Source: Candidatus Dechloromonas phosphorivorans
GTDB lineage: Bacteria; Pseudomonadota; Gammaproteobacteria; Burkholderiales; Rhodocyclaceae
Reading direction: 5' to 3'
Length of the DNA: 64,000 nt
NCBI GenBank assembly: GCA_016714975.1
Contig: JADKBR010000019.1
Location: 62,001-126,000, forward strand
Shown here piece by piece: positions 47,842 to 56,182 of the stretch (within the stretch, counting starts at the first letter, position 1; the number at the start of each line of letters is the position of its first letter). The position numbers and the translations under genes were made by a program. The notes below the pieces were generated by a model. The model was not told the DNA's origin. It saw only the letters and a program-made list of their open reading frames with translations, and made no database searches.

Positions 47842-48360
47842 TTACTGTGTCTGGTTGCCGCAAGGAGGCGGTGGAACAAGCATGGTCATGCTTTCAGGAT
47901 AGCTCTGCGTCGTACGAACCCGCTTCGTCGTGCCGTCGAACAGTACATCGAACCGCGAAGGCTCGTTCCAGGCATTGCAGAAGCGCCATTCCCAGACCAG
48001 CTCATTCTGGCGGTCGAAAAAAACCGTCCACTGTGGTGTCGAGGGACCGAGTATGCGGAGAACCTGTTCCTCGGTCATTCCTTCTCGGATCAGGGCAAAG
48101 TGCTTCGTGTTGAGGACAGCTTGCAGACTGGACATCAAACCATTGCCGGCGATCGTCACCATGTAGGTGTTGAAACCAGCCGGGCCGCGCGGGAAGGCGA
48201 GTAACTGGCCGCCATCCGGCTCCTGCCAGCGCATCGCGGGTTCGCCCATCAACTGGATGACGTCTTCGCGGCTACTGACACCGGGCTTGAGTCCGCGTCC
48301 GTCATAAGAGGCGCAACCGGCAATCACCAGGGCGAAAATCAGCGTGATGAGCGTCTTCAT
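47842..48360 (-). CDS. SmpA/OmlA-like (BamE-fold) lipoprotein
   Basis: A 172-residue lipoprotein with lipobox VIAGC after MKTLITLIFAL, and two short BamE-fold modules: LKPGVSSREDVIQLMGEPAMRWQ and IREGMTEEQVLRILGPSTPQWTV. It is longer than BamE itself and has two copies of the fold. Genes of this type are frequent in betaproteobacteria, with unknown role; a part in outer-membrane assembly is only a guess. Confidence 0.75.
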   Translation of the reverse strand: MKTLITLIFALVIAGCASYDGRGLKPGVSSREDVIQLMGEPAMRWQEPDGGQLLAFPRGPAGFNTYMVTIAGNGLMSSLQAVLNTKHFALIREGMTEEQVLRILGPSTPQWTVFFDRQNELVWEWRFCNAWNEPSRFDVLFDGTTKRVRTTQSYPESMTMLVPPPPCGNQTQ

Positions 48361-48399
48361 GGCGGATCCTTCAGGTGAAGATGGAACGGCATCAGCTGC

Positions 48400-49257
48400 C
48401 TATTTTACGACAGGTTTCAACTCGACTATCCACGGTTCAAGGCGCTGGCCAACCAGAAGTTCGGCGCTGAAACGCTCCCCACCGCCAGGTTCGTCCGCTG
48501 CACGCGCCGATTCGAGCGGCCCGCGCAGGGTGTGCGGCACATGAATGCGGCCCGTGCTGATGCGGGACACGTAGCCGGTCGCCTGCGCAGCGTCGCTACC
48601 GCGATCGCGCAGGGCCGGCCGCACGGTTCCGTGAATCAGCAGGAAGCGGCTGCGGTCGGGATATTTCTCGCGCAACTGCCGGGCGTCGAGTCCGGCGTCG
48701 ATGACGAAGAGCCGGCTGTTCGAGTTCTCCTCGCGGGCGAGTTCTTCGCTGGCGCGCTTGGCGCGGTCGGCGAATTGCTTGCTGCCGACGTTGGCAGCGG
48801 CCGCAGCAGCGTGGCGACCGGCATTTTCCCGGGCCCGGGCAAGTGCCTGTTGCCAGAGTGGGCCGCCAAGTTCCATGACGAGAACGACCTCGCGCGGCAG
48901 TTGCCGTGTGTAGCGCCGGCGTCCGCGATCGGAATCGAGGTCGCCGGGCGCGAAACCCAACGCCGTCATGTGCCCGGCATCGAGCCATTCGGGTGTCCCG
49001 CCATTGAAGGTGTAACCGCTGACGAACTCGCCCGCCTCGCGGTCGCCGACGCGCCAGTTCAGGTTGAGCGACAGGCCGCTGTCCTCGGCGAAACGCAGGC
49101 TGCGCCAGGGCAATCCGAGTTCGCGCTCGCTCAGGGTCAACGCGCTCTCCGGGGTGGCCGAACGGTTCCACCAGACCCCGCCCAGCGCTACCGCGTTGGT
49201 CAGCACGATCAAACCGACGCCGATGCCCAGGGTGCGGCCGCGTGACCAGGTATTCAT
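48400..49257 (-). CDS. DUF4824-family protein
   Basis: A 285-residue protein with one N-terminal membrane helix (about 11-30, IGVGLIVLTNAVALGGVWW) and a large periplasmic domain matching the DUF4824 pattern (LTLSERELGLPW, SGYTFNGGTPEW). The start is ATG 49257, which overlaps the DUF2157 gene by 4 nt (ATGA). This pairing with a multi-spanning DUF2157 protein recurs in proteobacteria. Function unknown. Confidence 0.78.
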   Translation of the reverse strand: MNTWSRGRTLGIGVGLIVLTNAVALGGVWWNRSATPESALTLSERELGLPWRSLRFAEDSGLSLNLNWRVGDREAGEFVSGYTFNGGTPEWLDAGHMTALGFAPGDLDSDRGRRRYTRQLPREVVLVMELGGPLWQQALARARENAGRHAAAAAANVGSKQFADRAKRASEELAREENSNSRLFVIDAGLDARQLREKYPDRSRFLLIHGTVRPALRDRGSDAAQATGYVSRISTGRIHVPHTLRGPLESARAADEPGGGERFSAELLVGQRLEPWIVELKPVVK

Positions 49258-50342
49258 GGCGCGCCCTCCCCTGCCGACGGCCGGAACGTCCGGCGCAGCC
49301 GCTTGAGGATGACCAGAATCAGCACGGCAGTCAGCCCGACAATCAGGAAGAACAGGTACTTGGGCATGATCTCCCACCACCACTGGTAGAACTTGGTGTA
49401 GAGGAAGATGACGAAGAAGACGATGCCGGTGTTGACCGTTTCCGGCCAGCCACGACGCGCCCCGAGCCAGATGACGAGAGTGGCGGCGACGAAGCCGGCG
49501 ACTTGGTAGCCGCCCTCGATCAGGCCATGGTCGAGGTCGAGGTGGCTCGCCTGTCCCCAGTGGCTGAGGATGAGCATCGGGATGAACAGGCAGAGCAGCC
49601 CGAAAATCCGGTACAGCGGCGCGAAGCCGGGGAAGCGCCGGTGCGTGACGAGGAGCGGGAAGGCGAAGAGCAGCGCAGCGACCGGAAAGAAGTTCTCTGG
49701 GCGCTCGCCGGCATGCAGCCAGTAGACGCCGTGCCAAGTGCCGACCCGCGCCTGGACCCAGGCAATGACGCAGCAGATGCCGGCCGCCAGCAGCAGGCGC
49801 AAGTCGCAGGTGTAGGCGAGCAGAAAGGCCATTGCCGCCCACGGCAGCAGGGCCTTGTCCGAGGGCGTGATGTTGAAGATCTGGCCGAGCATCGTGATGT
49901 TCAGCACGAAGCAGGCAAAAGCCACTAGCGCGGCCAGCTTGGTGAAGTAGCCGGTGGCGTCGCGCCCCTGCAACCATATCGTCAGGCCGAAGCTGGCGAG
50001 CGAACTGGCGATCAGGATGGCGACCTGGGCCGTTTCGCCAAAATGGCCCCAGAACTGGTAGAAGAGGAAGAAGACACTGGCTGCCAGCGCCAGCGCGCCA
50101 AGGAAGGAGGCGACGCGCATGCCGAGCGACAGCTGCTTGGCCCGGCTGTCGCGGTCGACGTCGAAAAGTAAGGCAAATTCAGCGAGCAGGCGTTCGTGAT
50201 GTTTTTCCAGCGCCGCCTGCTGCGCCGCATCCAGCCGCAGCACGCCGTCGTCGGCGAGGCGCGCGAATTCATTCCGGAAGGCATGAATGTCATCGACGCG
50301 CTGCTGCGCTTCCGTGCGTGAGGGCGCGATCCGCTCAGTCAT
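49254..50342 (-). CDS. DUF2157-family membrane protein
   Basis: A 362-residue membrane protein with about nine to ten helices following a 90-residue cytoplasmic N-terminal segment (a helical Glu/Arg/Leu-rich region up to ELSLGMR). It ends FRPSAGEGAP. It overlaps ribE by 8 nt at its start and the DUF4824 gene by 4 nt at its stop. Function unknown; the pair may form an envelope complex. Confidence 0.8.
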   Translation of the reverse strand: MTERIAPSRTEAQQRVDDIHAFRNEFARLADDGVLRLDAAQQAALEKHHERLLAEFALLFDVDRDSRAKQLSLGMRVASFLGALALAASVFFLFYQFWGHFGETAQVAILIASSLASFGLTIWLQGRDATGYFTKLAALVAFACFVLNITMLGQIFNITPSDKALLPWAAMAFLLAYTCDLRLLLAAGICCVIAWVQARVGTWHGVYWLHAGERPENFFPVAALLFAFPLLVTHRRFPGFAPLYRIFGLLCLFIPMLILSHWGQASHLDLDHGLIEGGYQVAGFVAATLVIWLGARRGWPETVNTGIVFFVIFLYTKFYQWWWEIMPKYLFFLIVGLTAVLILVILKRLRRTFRPSAGEGAP

Positions 50343-50931
50343 CGCGTTCCGCGCTCAGCAGTCGCTCGCAATAGCGTGCGATCAGATCCACTTCCATATT
50401 GACCCGGCTGCCCACCTTGAGATTGCGCAGCGTCGTGTTCTCCAGCGTGTGCGGAATCAGATTGATGGTGAAGATTTCGCCGGCGACCTCGTTGGTGGTC
50501 AGGCTCGTGCCATTGATGGTGATCGAGCCCTTGCGGGCGATGAATCTTGCCAGTTCCTCGGGGACGCAGATTTCCAGCAGGCGGTTGTCGCCGACCGGGT
50601 CGAAGCGAAGCACCACGCCGACGCCGTCGACGTGCCCCGAAACCAGATGACCGCCGAGGCGGTCCATCAGCCGCAGTGCCTTTTCCAGGTTGATCTCTCC
50701 CGGCGCATCGAGGCCCACCGTGCAGGACAGCGTCTCCGGCGAGACATCGACCATGAAACGATTGGCCTCCTTTCCGACAACGGTAAGGCAGACCCCGTTG
50801 CAGGCGATGGAGTCCCCGAGGGCGACGTCATCGAGCCCGAGCTTGCCGCCTTCGATGTGAAGACGGAATCCCGCCTCACGTGCGGTCAGGTGGGTGATGC
50901 GGCCGACTGCGGCGATGATTCCGGAGAACAT
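50335..50931 (-). CDS. ribE: Riboflavin synthase, alpha subunit
   Basis: Converts two 6,7-dimethyl-8-ribityllumazine molecules to riboflavin. The 198-residue product starts MFSGIIAAVGRI at ATG 50931; a frame four codons longer is rejected. Duplicated beta-barrel repeats are visible, each with a GDSIACNGVCLTV-like or GSITINGTSLTT-like motif. Length is normal. No FMN riboswitch is seen upstream and no other rib gene is adjacent. Confidence 0.93.
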   Translation of the reverse strand: MFSGIIAAVGRITHLTAREAGFRLHIEGGKLGLDDVALGDSIACNGVCLTVVGKEANRFMVDVSPETLSCTVGLDAPGEINLEKALRLMDRLGGHLVSGHVDGVGVVLRFDPVGDNRLLEICVPEELARFIARKGSITINGTSLTTNEVAGEIFTINLIPHTLENTTLRNLKVGSRVNMEVDLIARYCERLLSAERDD

Positions 50932-51053
50932 ACGATACACCATTCGTCAAAAGTCAAACTTTATCACGCCTGTCTCAGCGTGCTGCTTGCACTCAAGCCC
51001 GGATGGTAATAGGGTTCAGATCTTGCGTAATCGATTCATAAAAGGGGAGACAA

Positions 51054-52193
51054 ATGAAGAAGACAATCGTTGCCACGCTGCTTTCGGCGCTCGCCGCAAC
51101 CGCCCTGGCTGATCTCAATGTCGGCGTGACACTCTCGGCGACGGGCCCGGCGGCATCGCTGGGTATTCCCGAGAAGAACACCATCGACCTGCTGCCGAAG
51201 ACGATCGGCGGGCAGAAGGTCAACTACATTGTCCTCGACGATGCTTCCGACACGACGACCGCGGTCAAGAACGCAAGGAAGTTGATCAGCGAGAACAAGG
51301 TCGACGTCGTGATCGGCTCGACGACGACGCCCAATTCGCTGGCGATGATCGACGTCGCCGCCGAGACCGAAACGCCGATGATCTCGATGGCCGCTTCGGC
51401 ACGCATCGTCGAGCCGATGGACGACAAGAAGAAATGGGTCTTCAAGACACCGCAGAACGATGCGCAGATGTCGACCGCCATCGTCGAGAGCATGACCAAC
51501 AACAACGTGAAGACCGTCGCCTATATCGGCTTCTCCGACGCCTATGGCGAAGGCTGGTGGAACGAGTTCTCGAAGATCGCCGAGGCGCGCAAGATCACGC
51601 TGGTGGCGAACGAGCGTTTCAACCGCACCGATACCTCGGTTACCGGCCAGGTCCTCAAGATACTTGCCGCCAAGCCGGATGCGGTGCTCATCGGCGGCGC
51701 CGGCACGCCGGCCGCGCTGCCGCAGAAATCGCTCAAGGAAAAGGGCTACAAGGGCCAGATCTACCAGACGCACGGCGTCGCCAATGCCGACTTCCTGCGC
51801 GTCTGCGGCAAGGATTGCGAAGGCACCTTGCTGCCGGCGGGCCCGGTCCTTGTCGCCGACCAGTTGCCGGCCGATCACCCGGTCAAGAAGTCCGCCATGG
51901 AATACGTGAACAAGTACGAAGCCGCTCAGGGCAAGGGGACGGTGTCCACCTTCGGCGCCCACGCCTGGGACGCCGGCCTGCTGCTGGCCACGGCCGCACC
52001 GGTGGCAATGAAGAAGGCGCAACCGGGCAGTAAGGAATTTCGTGCCGCCCTGCGCGATGCGCTTGAAGGTGTCAAGAATCTGCCGGGTGCGCACGGCGTC
52101 TTCAACATGAGCCCGACCGACCATCTTGGTTTCGACCAGCGCGCCCGGGTCATGGTCAAGGTGGAAAACGGCACCTGGAAGCTGGTGAAGTAA
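51054..52193 (+). CDS. Branched-chain amino-acid-type ABC substrate-binding protein (LivJ/LivK-like)
   Basis: A 379-residue periplasmic binding protein with signal peptide (MKKTIVATLLSALAATALA) and the type I fold: VGVTLSATGPAASLGIPEKN near the start, DDASDTTTAVKNARKLI and VIGSTTTPNSLAM in the ligand area. Substrates of this class include Leu/Ile/Val but also urea, amides and aromatic acids; which applies is not clear. It starts the transporter locus and ends in a hairpin. A decayed paralogue lies directly downstream. Confidence 0.88.
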   Translation: MKKTIVATLLSALAATALADLNVGVTLSATGPAASLGIPEKNTIDLLPKTIGGQKVNYIVLDDASDTTTAVKNARKLISENKVDVVIGSTTTPNSLAMIDVAAETETPMISMAASARIVEPMDDKKKWVFKTPQNDAQMSTAIVESMTNNNVKTVAYIGFSDAYGEGWWNEFSKIAEARKITLVANERFNRTDTSVTGQVLKILAAKPDAVLIGGAGTPAALPQKSLKEKGYKGQIYQTHGVANADFLRVCGKDCEGTLLPAGPVLVADQLPADHPVKKSAMEYVNKYEAAQGKGTVSTFGAHAWDAGLLLATAAPVAMKKAQPGSKEFRAALRDALEGVKNLPGAHGVFNMSPTDHLGFDQRARVMVKVENGTWKLVK

Positions 52194-52205
52194 ATTGCTT
52201 CGACC

Positions 52206-52236
52206 CGCAGCGCAGCCCGGCGCGGGTTGCGCTGCG
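52206..52236. terminator. Strong GC hairpin after the binding-protein gene
   Basis: CGCAGCGCAGCCCG and CGGGTTGCGCTGCG form a 14-bp stem with one G-T pair around a 3-nt loop. It lies 12 nt past the binding protein stop. It lacks a T run and may attenuate rather than end transcription, leaving less permease than binding protein, a common pattern in such operons. Confidence 0.6.
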
Positions 52237-52275
52237 TGGTAGACTGCCGGCTTTGATCTTCTCCGGTGACACGAC

Positions 52276-52428
52276 GTGTTCAAGAAGCTGACTGAGCTTG
52301 CTCTGGCCGTGCTTTCCGCTGCCGCTTTAGCCGAAATCGTCGTCGGCGTGCCAGTTTCGGCAACTGGTCCGGCGGCTTCACCCGGCATCCTGGAAAAGAA
52401 CACGATTGCCCGCTTGCTCCGAGCATGA
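52276..52428 (+). pseudogene. Truncated copy of the binding-protein gene (N-terminus only)
   Basis: A 50-codon GTG-start frame encoding a signal peptide and first strand, with GVPVSATGPAASPGILEKN, closely matching GVTLSATGPAASLGIPEKN in the full gene 1.2 kb upstream. It stops after about 50 residues with no continuing homology that I can follow. It is a remnant of a tandem duplication, or the result of recombination between two paralogues. It lies between the binding protein and the fused permease gene. Confidence 0.7.
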
Positions 52429-52532
52429 CGGAAGTCATTTCTGTGCCGGTAGCCCCGTTTCGTTGGTTTCGCTTGCGGCCTGACTTGGCAGCGTGCCCCG
52501 CGAACGCTTGGCGCTGCCGGTTGCGCTGATCC

Positions 52533-55382
52533 ATGGACCTTCAGATATTCCTCCTCCTTGGCCAGGATGGCATTACCAACGGCGCCATCTACGCCCTGCT
52601 GGCGCTGGCGCTCGTGCTGGTGTTCGCGGTCACCCGCGCGATCTTCATTCCGCAGGGGGAGTTTGTCGCCTACGGCGCGCTGACGCTGGCTTCGCTGCAG
52701 GCCGGCAAGGTGCCGGGCACGATCTGGTTGCTGCTTTCGCTCGGTGCGGCCATAGCCGTCATCGATGGCTTCCGTCTCCTGCGCGAGGGAAGTTTCCGCA
52801 AGTTGCCGCCCTTGCTGATCTACAACATCGGGATTCCGCTGGCCTTCGCCGGCGGCCTGTTCGTCGTGCCCCCGACCCAGTTGCCGTTGTCGGTGCAGGT
52901 CGTGATCTCTATGCTGCTGGTGGTGCCGCTGGGGCCGATGATCTATCGCCTTGCCTACCAGCCGGTCGCCAGCGCGTCGGTGCTCGTGCTGCTGATCGTC
53001 TCGGTCGCCGTCCACCTGGCGCTGATCGGCCTCGGCCTGCTGTTCTTCGGCGCCGAGGGTTCACGGACGCCAGTGTTCACCGACATCAGCTTCGAGTTGG
53101 CGGACGCACCGTTGCAGGGGCAGACCATTCTTGTCGTCGTCGCCTCGGCGTTGCTGATCATCGGCCTTTATTTCTTCTTCGAGCGCACTATCTACGGCAA
53201 GGCGCTGCGCGCCACCGCGATGAACCGGACGGGAGCCCGCCTGATGGGCATCCCCCCGGCGCTTGCCGGCAAGCTGTGCTTCACCTTCGCGGCGGCGATC
53301 GGCGCCTTCTCGGGGATCCTGATCGCGCCGATCACGACCATTTACTACGATTCCGGCTTTCTGATCGGCCTCAAGGGCTTCGTCGGCGCCATCATCGGTG
53401 GCCTCGCCTCCTATCCGGTCGCCGCCCTCGGCGCCCTGCTGGTCGGCCTGCTCGAATCCTATTCCTCCTTCTACGCCAGCGCCTTCAAGGAAGTGATCGT
53501 GTTCACGCTGATCATCCCGGTGCTGCTGTGGCGCTCGCTGACCGCGCACCACGCCGAGGACGACGATGAGCACACCGACATTGTCAGCGCTGACCCCCGG
53601 CATTCGCAGGTCGCCAGCCGTTGGCGCCGGCATCTGCCGTTCGCCGTCTTCGTTGGCCTGTTGCTGCTGGCTCCGCAGGTGCTGCCTGAGTTCTCGGTCA
53701 CGCTGCTCAACTACATCGGACTCTATGCCATCGTCGCGGTGGGACTGGTGTTGCTGACCGGCGTCGGCGGCCTCACCTCCTTCGGGCAGGCGGCGTTTGT
53801 CGGTCTCGGCGCCTACACGACGGCATGGCTGACCACGACCCACGGCTTCTCGCCCTGGGTTACACTGCTCATCGGACTCGCCGTCACCGGCGCCGTGGCG
53901 TGCTTCCTCGGCTTCATCACGCTGCGCATGGGCGGCCATTACCTGCCGCTGGGCACCATCGCCTGGGGCATCAGCCTGTACTTCCTGTTCGGCAATGTCG
54001 ACTTCCTCGGCGGTCACACCGGTATCACCGGCATTCCACCGGTGGGGCTGTTCGGCTGGGAGCTGAAGTCGGGTCGTGATTTCTACTACCTTATCTGGAT
54101 CGTCCTGTTGCTCGCCATCGTCGCCATCCGGAATCTGCTCGATTCGCGCGAAGGCCGGGCGATCAGGGCGCTCCCAGGGGGTATCGTGATGGCCGAGGCG
54201 ATGGGCGTCGACACTCAGCGCACCAAGATCAAGATCTTTCTTCTCGCCGCGCTGCTGGCGAGCGTTTCCGGCTGGCTTTACGCCCATCTGCAGCGCTTCG
54301 TGAACCCGACTCCGTTCTCGCTGACGCAGGGAATCGAATACCTGTTCATGGCCGTCGTCGGTGGCATCGGCAACGTCTGGGGCGCCGTTCTGGGGGCTGG
54401 TCTGATCACCATCCTCAAGCAGTGGCTGCAGGACTGGCTGCCACAGATTTTTGGCCAAAGCGGCAATTTCGAGATCATTGTTTTCGGCGTCGCCATGGTC
54501 CTGATCCTGCAAAAGGCGCGCGCCGGGATGTGGCCGCTGATCATGCGCCTGCTGCCGGTCCGTACCCTGCGTCGCGAAATCCCGCAGGCGGAAATGCTCT
54601 CCAAACGCGGGTCGACCGCACCCGGCGTCCTGCTTCTCGATGCGAGCGAGGTCACCAAGCGCTTCGGCGGCCTCGTCGCCAACAACAACATGGCGCTGAC
54701 CGTGAAGGCTGGCGAGGTCATGGCGCTGATCGGCCCGAACGGCGCCGGCAAGAGCACGATGTTCAACTGCATTTCTGCGGCCAACCCGGCAACAGCGGGG
54801 AAGATTGCCTTTCTTGGCGAGTCGACGGAGGCACTCGCCGCGCGCGAAATCGCCCGCCGTGGGATGAGCCGCACTTTTCAGCACGTTCGCCTGCTCGGCC
54901 AGATGTCGGTTCTGGAAAACGTCGCCATCGGCGCTCACCTGCGTGGCCGAAAGGGCTTCATTTCCGCGGCGCTGCGTCTGGATCGTGGCGAGGAAGATCG
55001 ACTGATCGCCGAGGCGGTTCGCCAGATCGAACGGGTCGGCCTTGGCGACCGCATGTTCGATCCCGCCGGCAGCCTGTCGCTCGGCCAGCAGCGCATCGTT
55101 GAAATTGCGCGGGCGCTGGCCTCCGACCCCTGCCTGCTGCTTCTCGACGAGCCGGCTGCCGGCCTGCGCTACATGGAAAAACAGTCGCTGGGCGAATTGT
55201 TGCGCAAACTGCGCGCCGAAGGCATGGGCATTTTGCTCGTCGAGCACGACATGGATTTCGTCATGGGGCTGGCCGACCGCGTCGTCGTCATGGAGTTCGG
55301 CGAGAAGATCGCCGAGGGTCGGCCGGAGGAGATCCAGCGCGACCCGAAGGTTCTCGAAGCCTACCTTGGGGGTGTGGATTGA
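52533..55382 (+). CDS. Fused LivH-LivM-LivG-type ABC transporter protein
   Basis: A single 949-residue frame carries three usually separate subunits. Residues 1-345 form a LivH-type permease (opening GITNGAIYALLALALVLVFAVTR, and MNRTGARLMGIP). About 365-680 form a LivM-type permease (LLTGVGGLTSFGQAAFVGLGAYTTAWL). About 695-949 form a LivG-type ATPase with Walker A GPNGAGKST, signature LSLGQQRIVEIARAL and Walker B LLLLDEPAAG. Linkers are about 20 residues (AEDDDEHTDIVSADPRHS) and 15 residues. No stop or frame break is seen, so this is a real fusion. The separate LivF ATPase follows at once, at a TGATG junction. Confidence 0.87.
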   Translation: MDLQIFLLLGQDGITNGAIYALLALALVLVFAVTRAIFIPQGEFVAYGALTLASLQAGKVPGTIWLLLSLGAAIAVIDGFRLLREGSFRKLPPLLIYNIGIPLAFAGGLFVVPPTQLPLSVQVVISMLLVVPLGPMIYRLAYQPVASASVLVLLIVSVAVHLALIGLGLLFFGAEGSRTPVFTDISFELADAPLQGQTILVVVASALLIIGLYFFFERTIYGKALRATAMNRTGARLMGIPPALAGKLCFTFAAAIGAFSGILIAPITTIYYDSGFLIGLKGFVGAIIGGLASYPVAALGALLVGLLESYSSFYASAFKEVIVFTLIIPVLLWRSLTAHHAEDDDEHTDIVSADPRHSQVASRWRRHLPFAVFVGLLLLAPQVLPEFSVTLLNYIGLYAIVAVGLVLLTGVGGLTSFGQAAFVGLGAYTTAWLTTTHGFSPWVTLLIGLAVTGAVACFLGFITLRMGGHYLPLGTIAWGISLYFLFGNVDFLGGHTGITGIPPVGLFGWELKSGRDFYYLIWIVLLLAIVAIRNLLDSREGRAIRALPGGIVMAEAMGVDTQRTKIKIFLLAALLASVSGWLYAHLQRFVNPTPFSLTQGIEYLFMAVVGGIGNVWGAVLGAGLITILKQWLQDWLPQIFGQSGNFEIIVFGVAMVLILQKARAGMWPLIMRLLPVRTLRREIPQAEMLSKRGSTAPGVLLLDASEVTKRFGGLVANNNMALTVKAGEVMALIGPNGAGKSTMFNCISAANPATAGKIAFLGESTEALAAREIARRGMSRTFQHVRLLGQMSVLENVAIGAHLRGRKGFISAALRLDRGEEDRLIAEAVRQIERVGLGDRMFDPAGSLSLGQQRIVEIARALASDPCLLLLDEPAAGLRYMEKQSLGELLRKLRAEGMGILLVEHDMDFVMGLADRVVVMEFGEKIAEGRPEEIQRDPKVLEAYLGGVD

Positions 55383-56146
55383 TGGTGACCAAACATCCTC
55401 ACCTGCACGAGCACGAAACCATCCTCGAAGTGAAGAACCTGTCTGTCTCCTACAGCAAGATCGAGGCCTTGCATGATGTCAGTCTGACCATCCGGCGCGG
55501 CGAGATCGTTACCGTCATCGGCCCCAATGGCGCCGGCAAGACGACGCTGCTGCTGGCATTGATGGGCTTGCTGCCGGTCATTGGCAGCATCGTTTATATG
55601 GGGCAGGTCCAAGGTCGGGAACGGGAGGTCGAACACCTGGTGCGCCACGGAATGACGCTGGTCCCGGAAAAGCGCGAGTTGTTCGCCGAGATGAGCGTCG
55701 AGGACAACCTGGTACTCGGCGCTTTCGACCGCTACCGGACCGGTCACCGTGACCACATGGAAACCATGGACGAGGTGTTCGAGCTATTCCCGCGCCTGGA
55801 AGAGCGCCGTGGCCAACTCGCCGGCACGCTCTCCGGCGGCGAACGCCAGATGCTGGCCATGGGCCGCGCGTTGATGGCCAAGCCCAGGTTGCTGATGCTC
55901 GACGAACCCAGTCTCGGGCTGGCGCCGTTGATCATCAAGGAGATCTTCCGCATCATCGCCGAACTCAAGCAAACGGGTGTCGCCATCCTGTTGATTGAAC
56001 AAAACGCCCGCGCCGCCCTGCACATTGCCGACTACGGCTATGTTCTTGAAACCGGCGAGGTATCGCTGGCCGGTCCGAGCGGTGAGCTGGCGGCCGACCC
56101 GCGCGTCATCGAGAGCTACCTGGGTCTAGGGCACAAAAAGGACTGA
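55382..56146 (+). CDS. livF: LivF-type ABC transporter ATP-binding protein
   Basis: Second ATPase of the transporter, 254 residues. The start is ATG 55382, overlapping the fusion gene's stop (TGATG). Walker A is GPNGAGKTTLL, signature LSGGERQMLAMGRAL, Walker B LLMLDEPSLGLAP. The N-terminus (MVTKHPHLHEHETI) is a little longer than usual and His-rich. With the fused protein it completes a heterodimeric ATPase, so the locus encodes a full importer. Confidence 0.92.
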   Translation: MVTKHPHLHEHETILEVKNLSVSYSKIEALHDVSLTIRRGEIVTVIGPNGAGKTTLLLALMGLLPVIGSIVYMGQVQGREREVEHLVRHGMTLVPEKRELFAEMSVEDNLVLGAFDRYRTGHRDHMETMDEVFELFPRLEERRGQLAGTLSGGERQMLAMGRALMAKPRLLMLDEPSLGLAPLIIKEIFRIIAELKQTGVAILLIEQNARAALHIADYGYVLETGEVSLAGPSGELAADPRVIESYLGLGHKKD

Positions 56147-56182
56147 AGTCCCCGATCGCGTTCCAGAGGCGGTGCGGTTGGG

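Noticed and set aside
50932..51053. FMN riboswitch before ribE or the binding-protein gene
   Set aside because: No RFN-element conserved blocks found in the gap.
51036..53015. 659-codon open frame on the minus strand opposite the binding-protein gene
   Set aside because: Antisense shadow of the binding protein, its decayed copy and the permease start; repeats in it reflect the duplication on the plus strand.
53061..55247. 728-codon open frame on the minus strand opposite the Liv fusion gene
   Set aside because: Antisense shadow: composition is Asp/Gln/Arg/Gly-rich with no domain, while the plus strand carries full ABC motifs.
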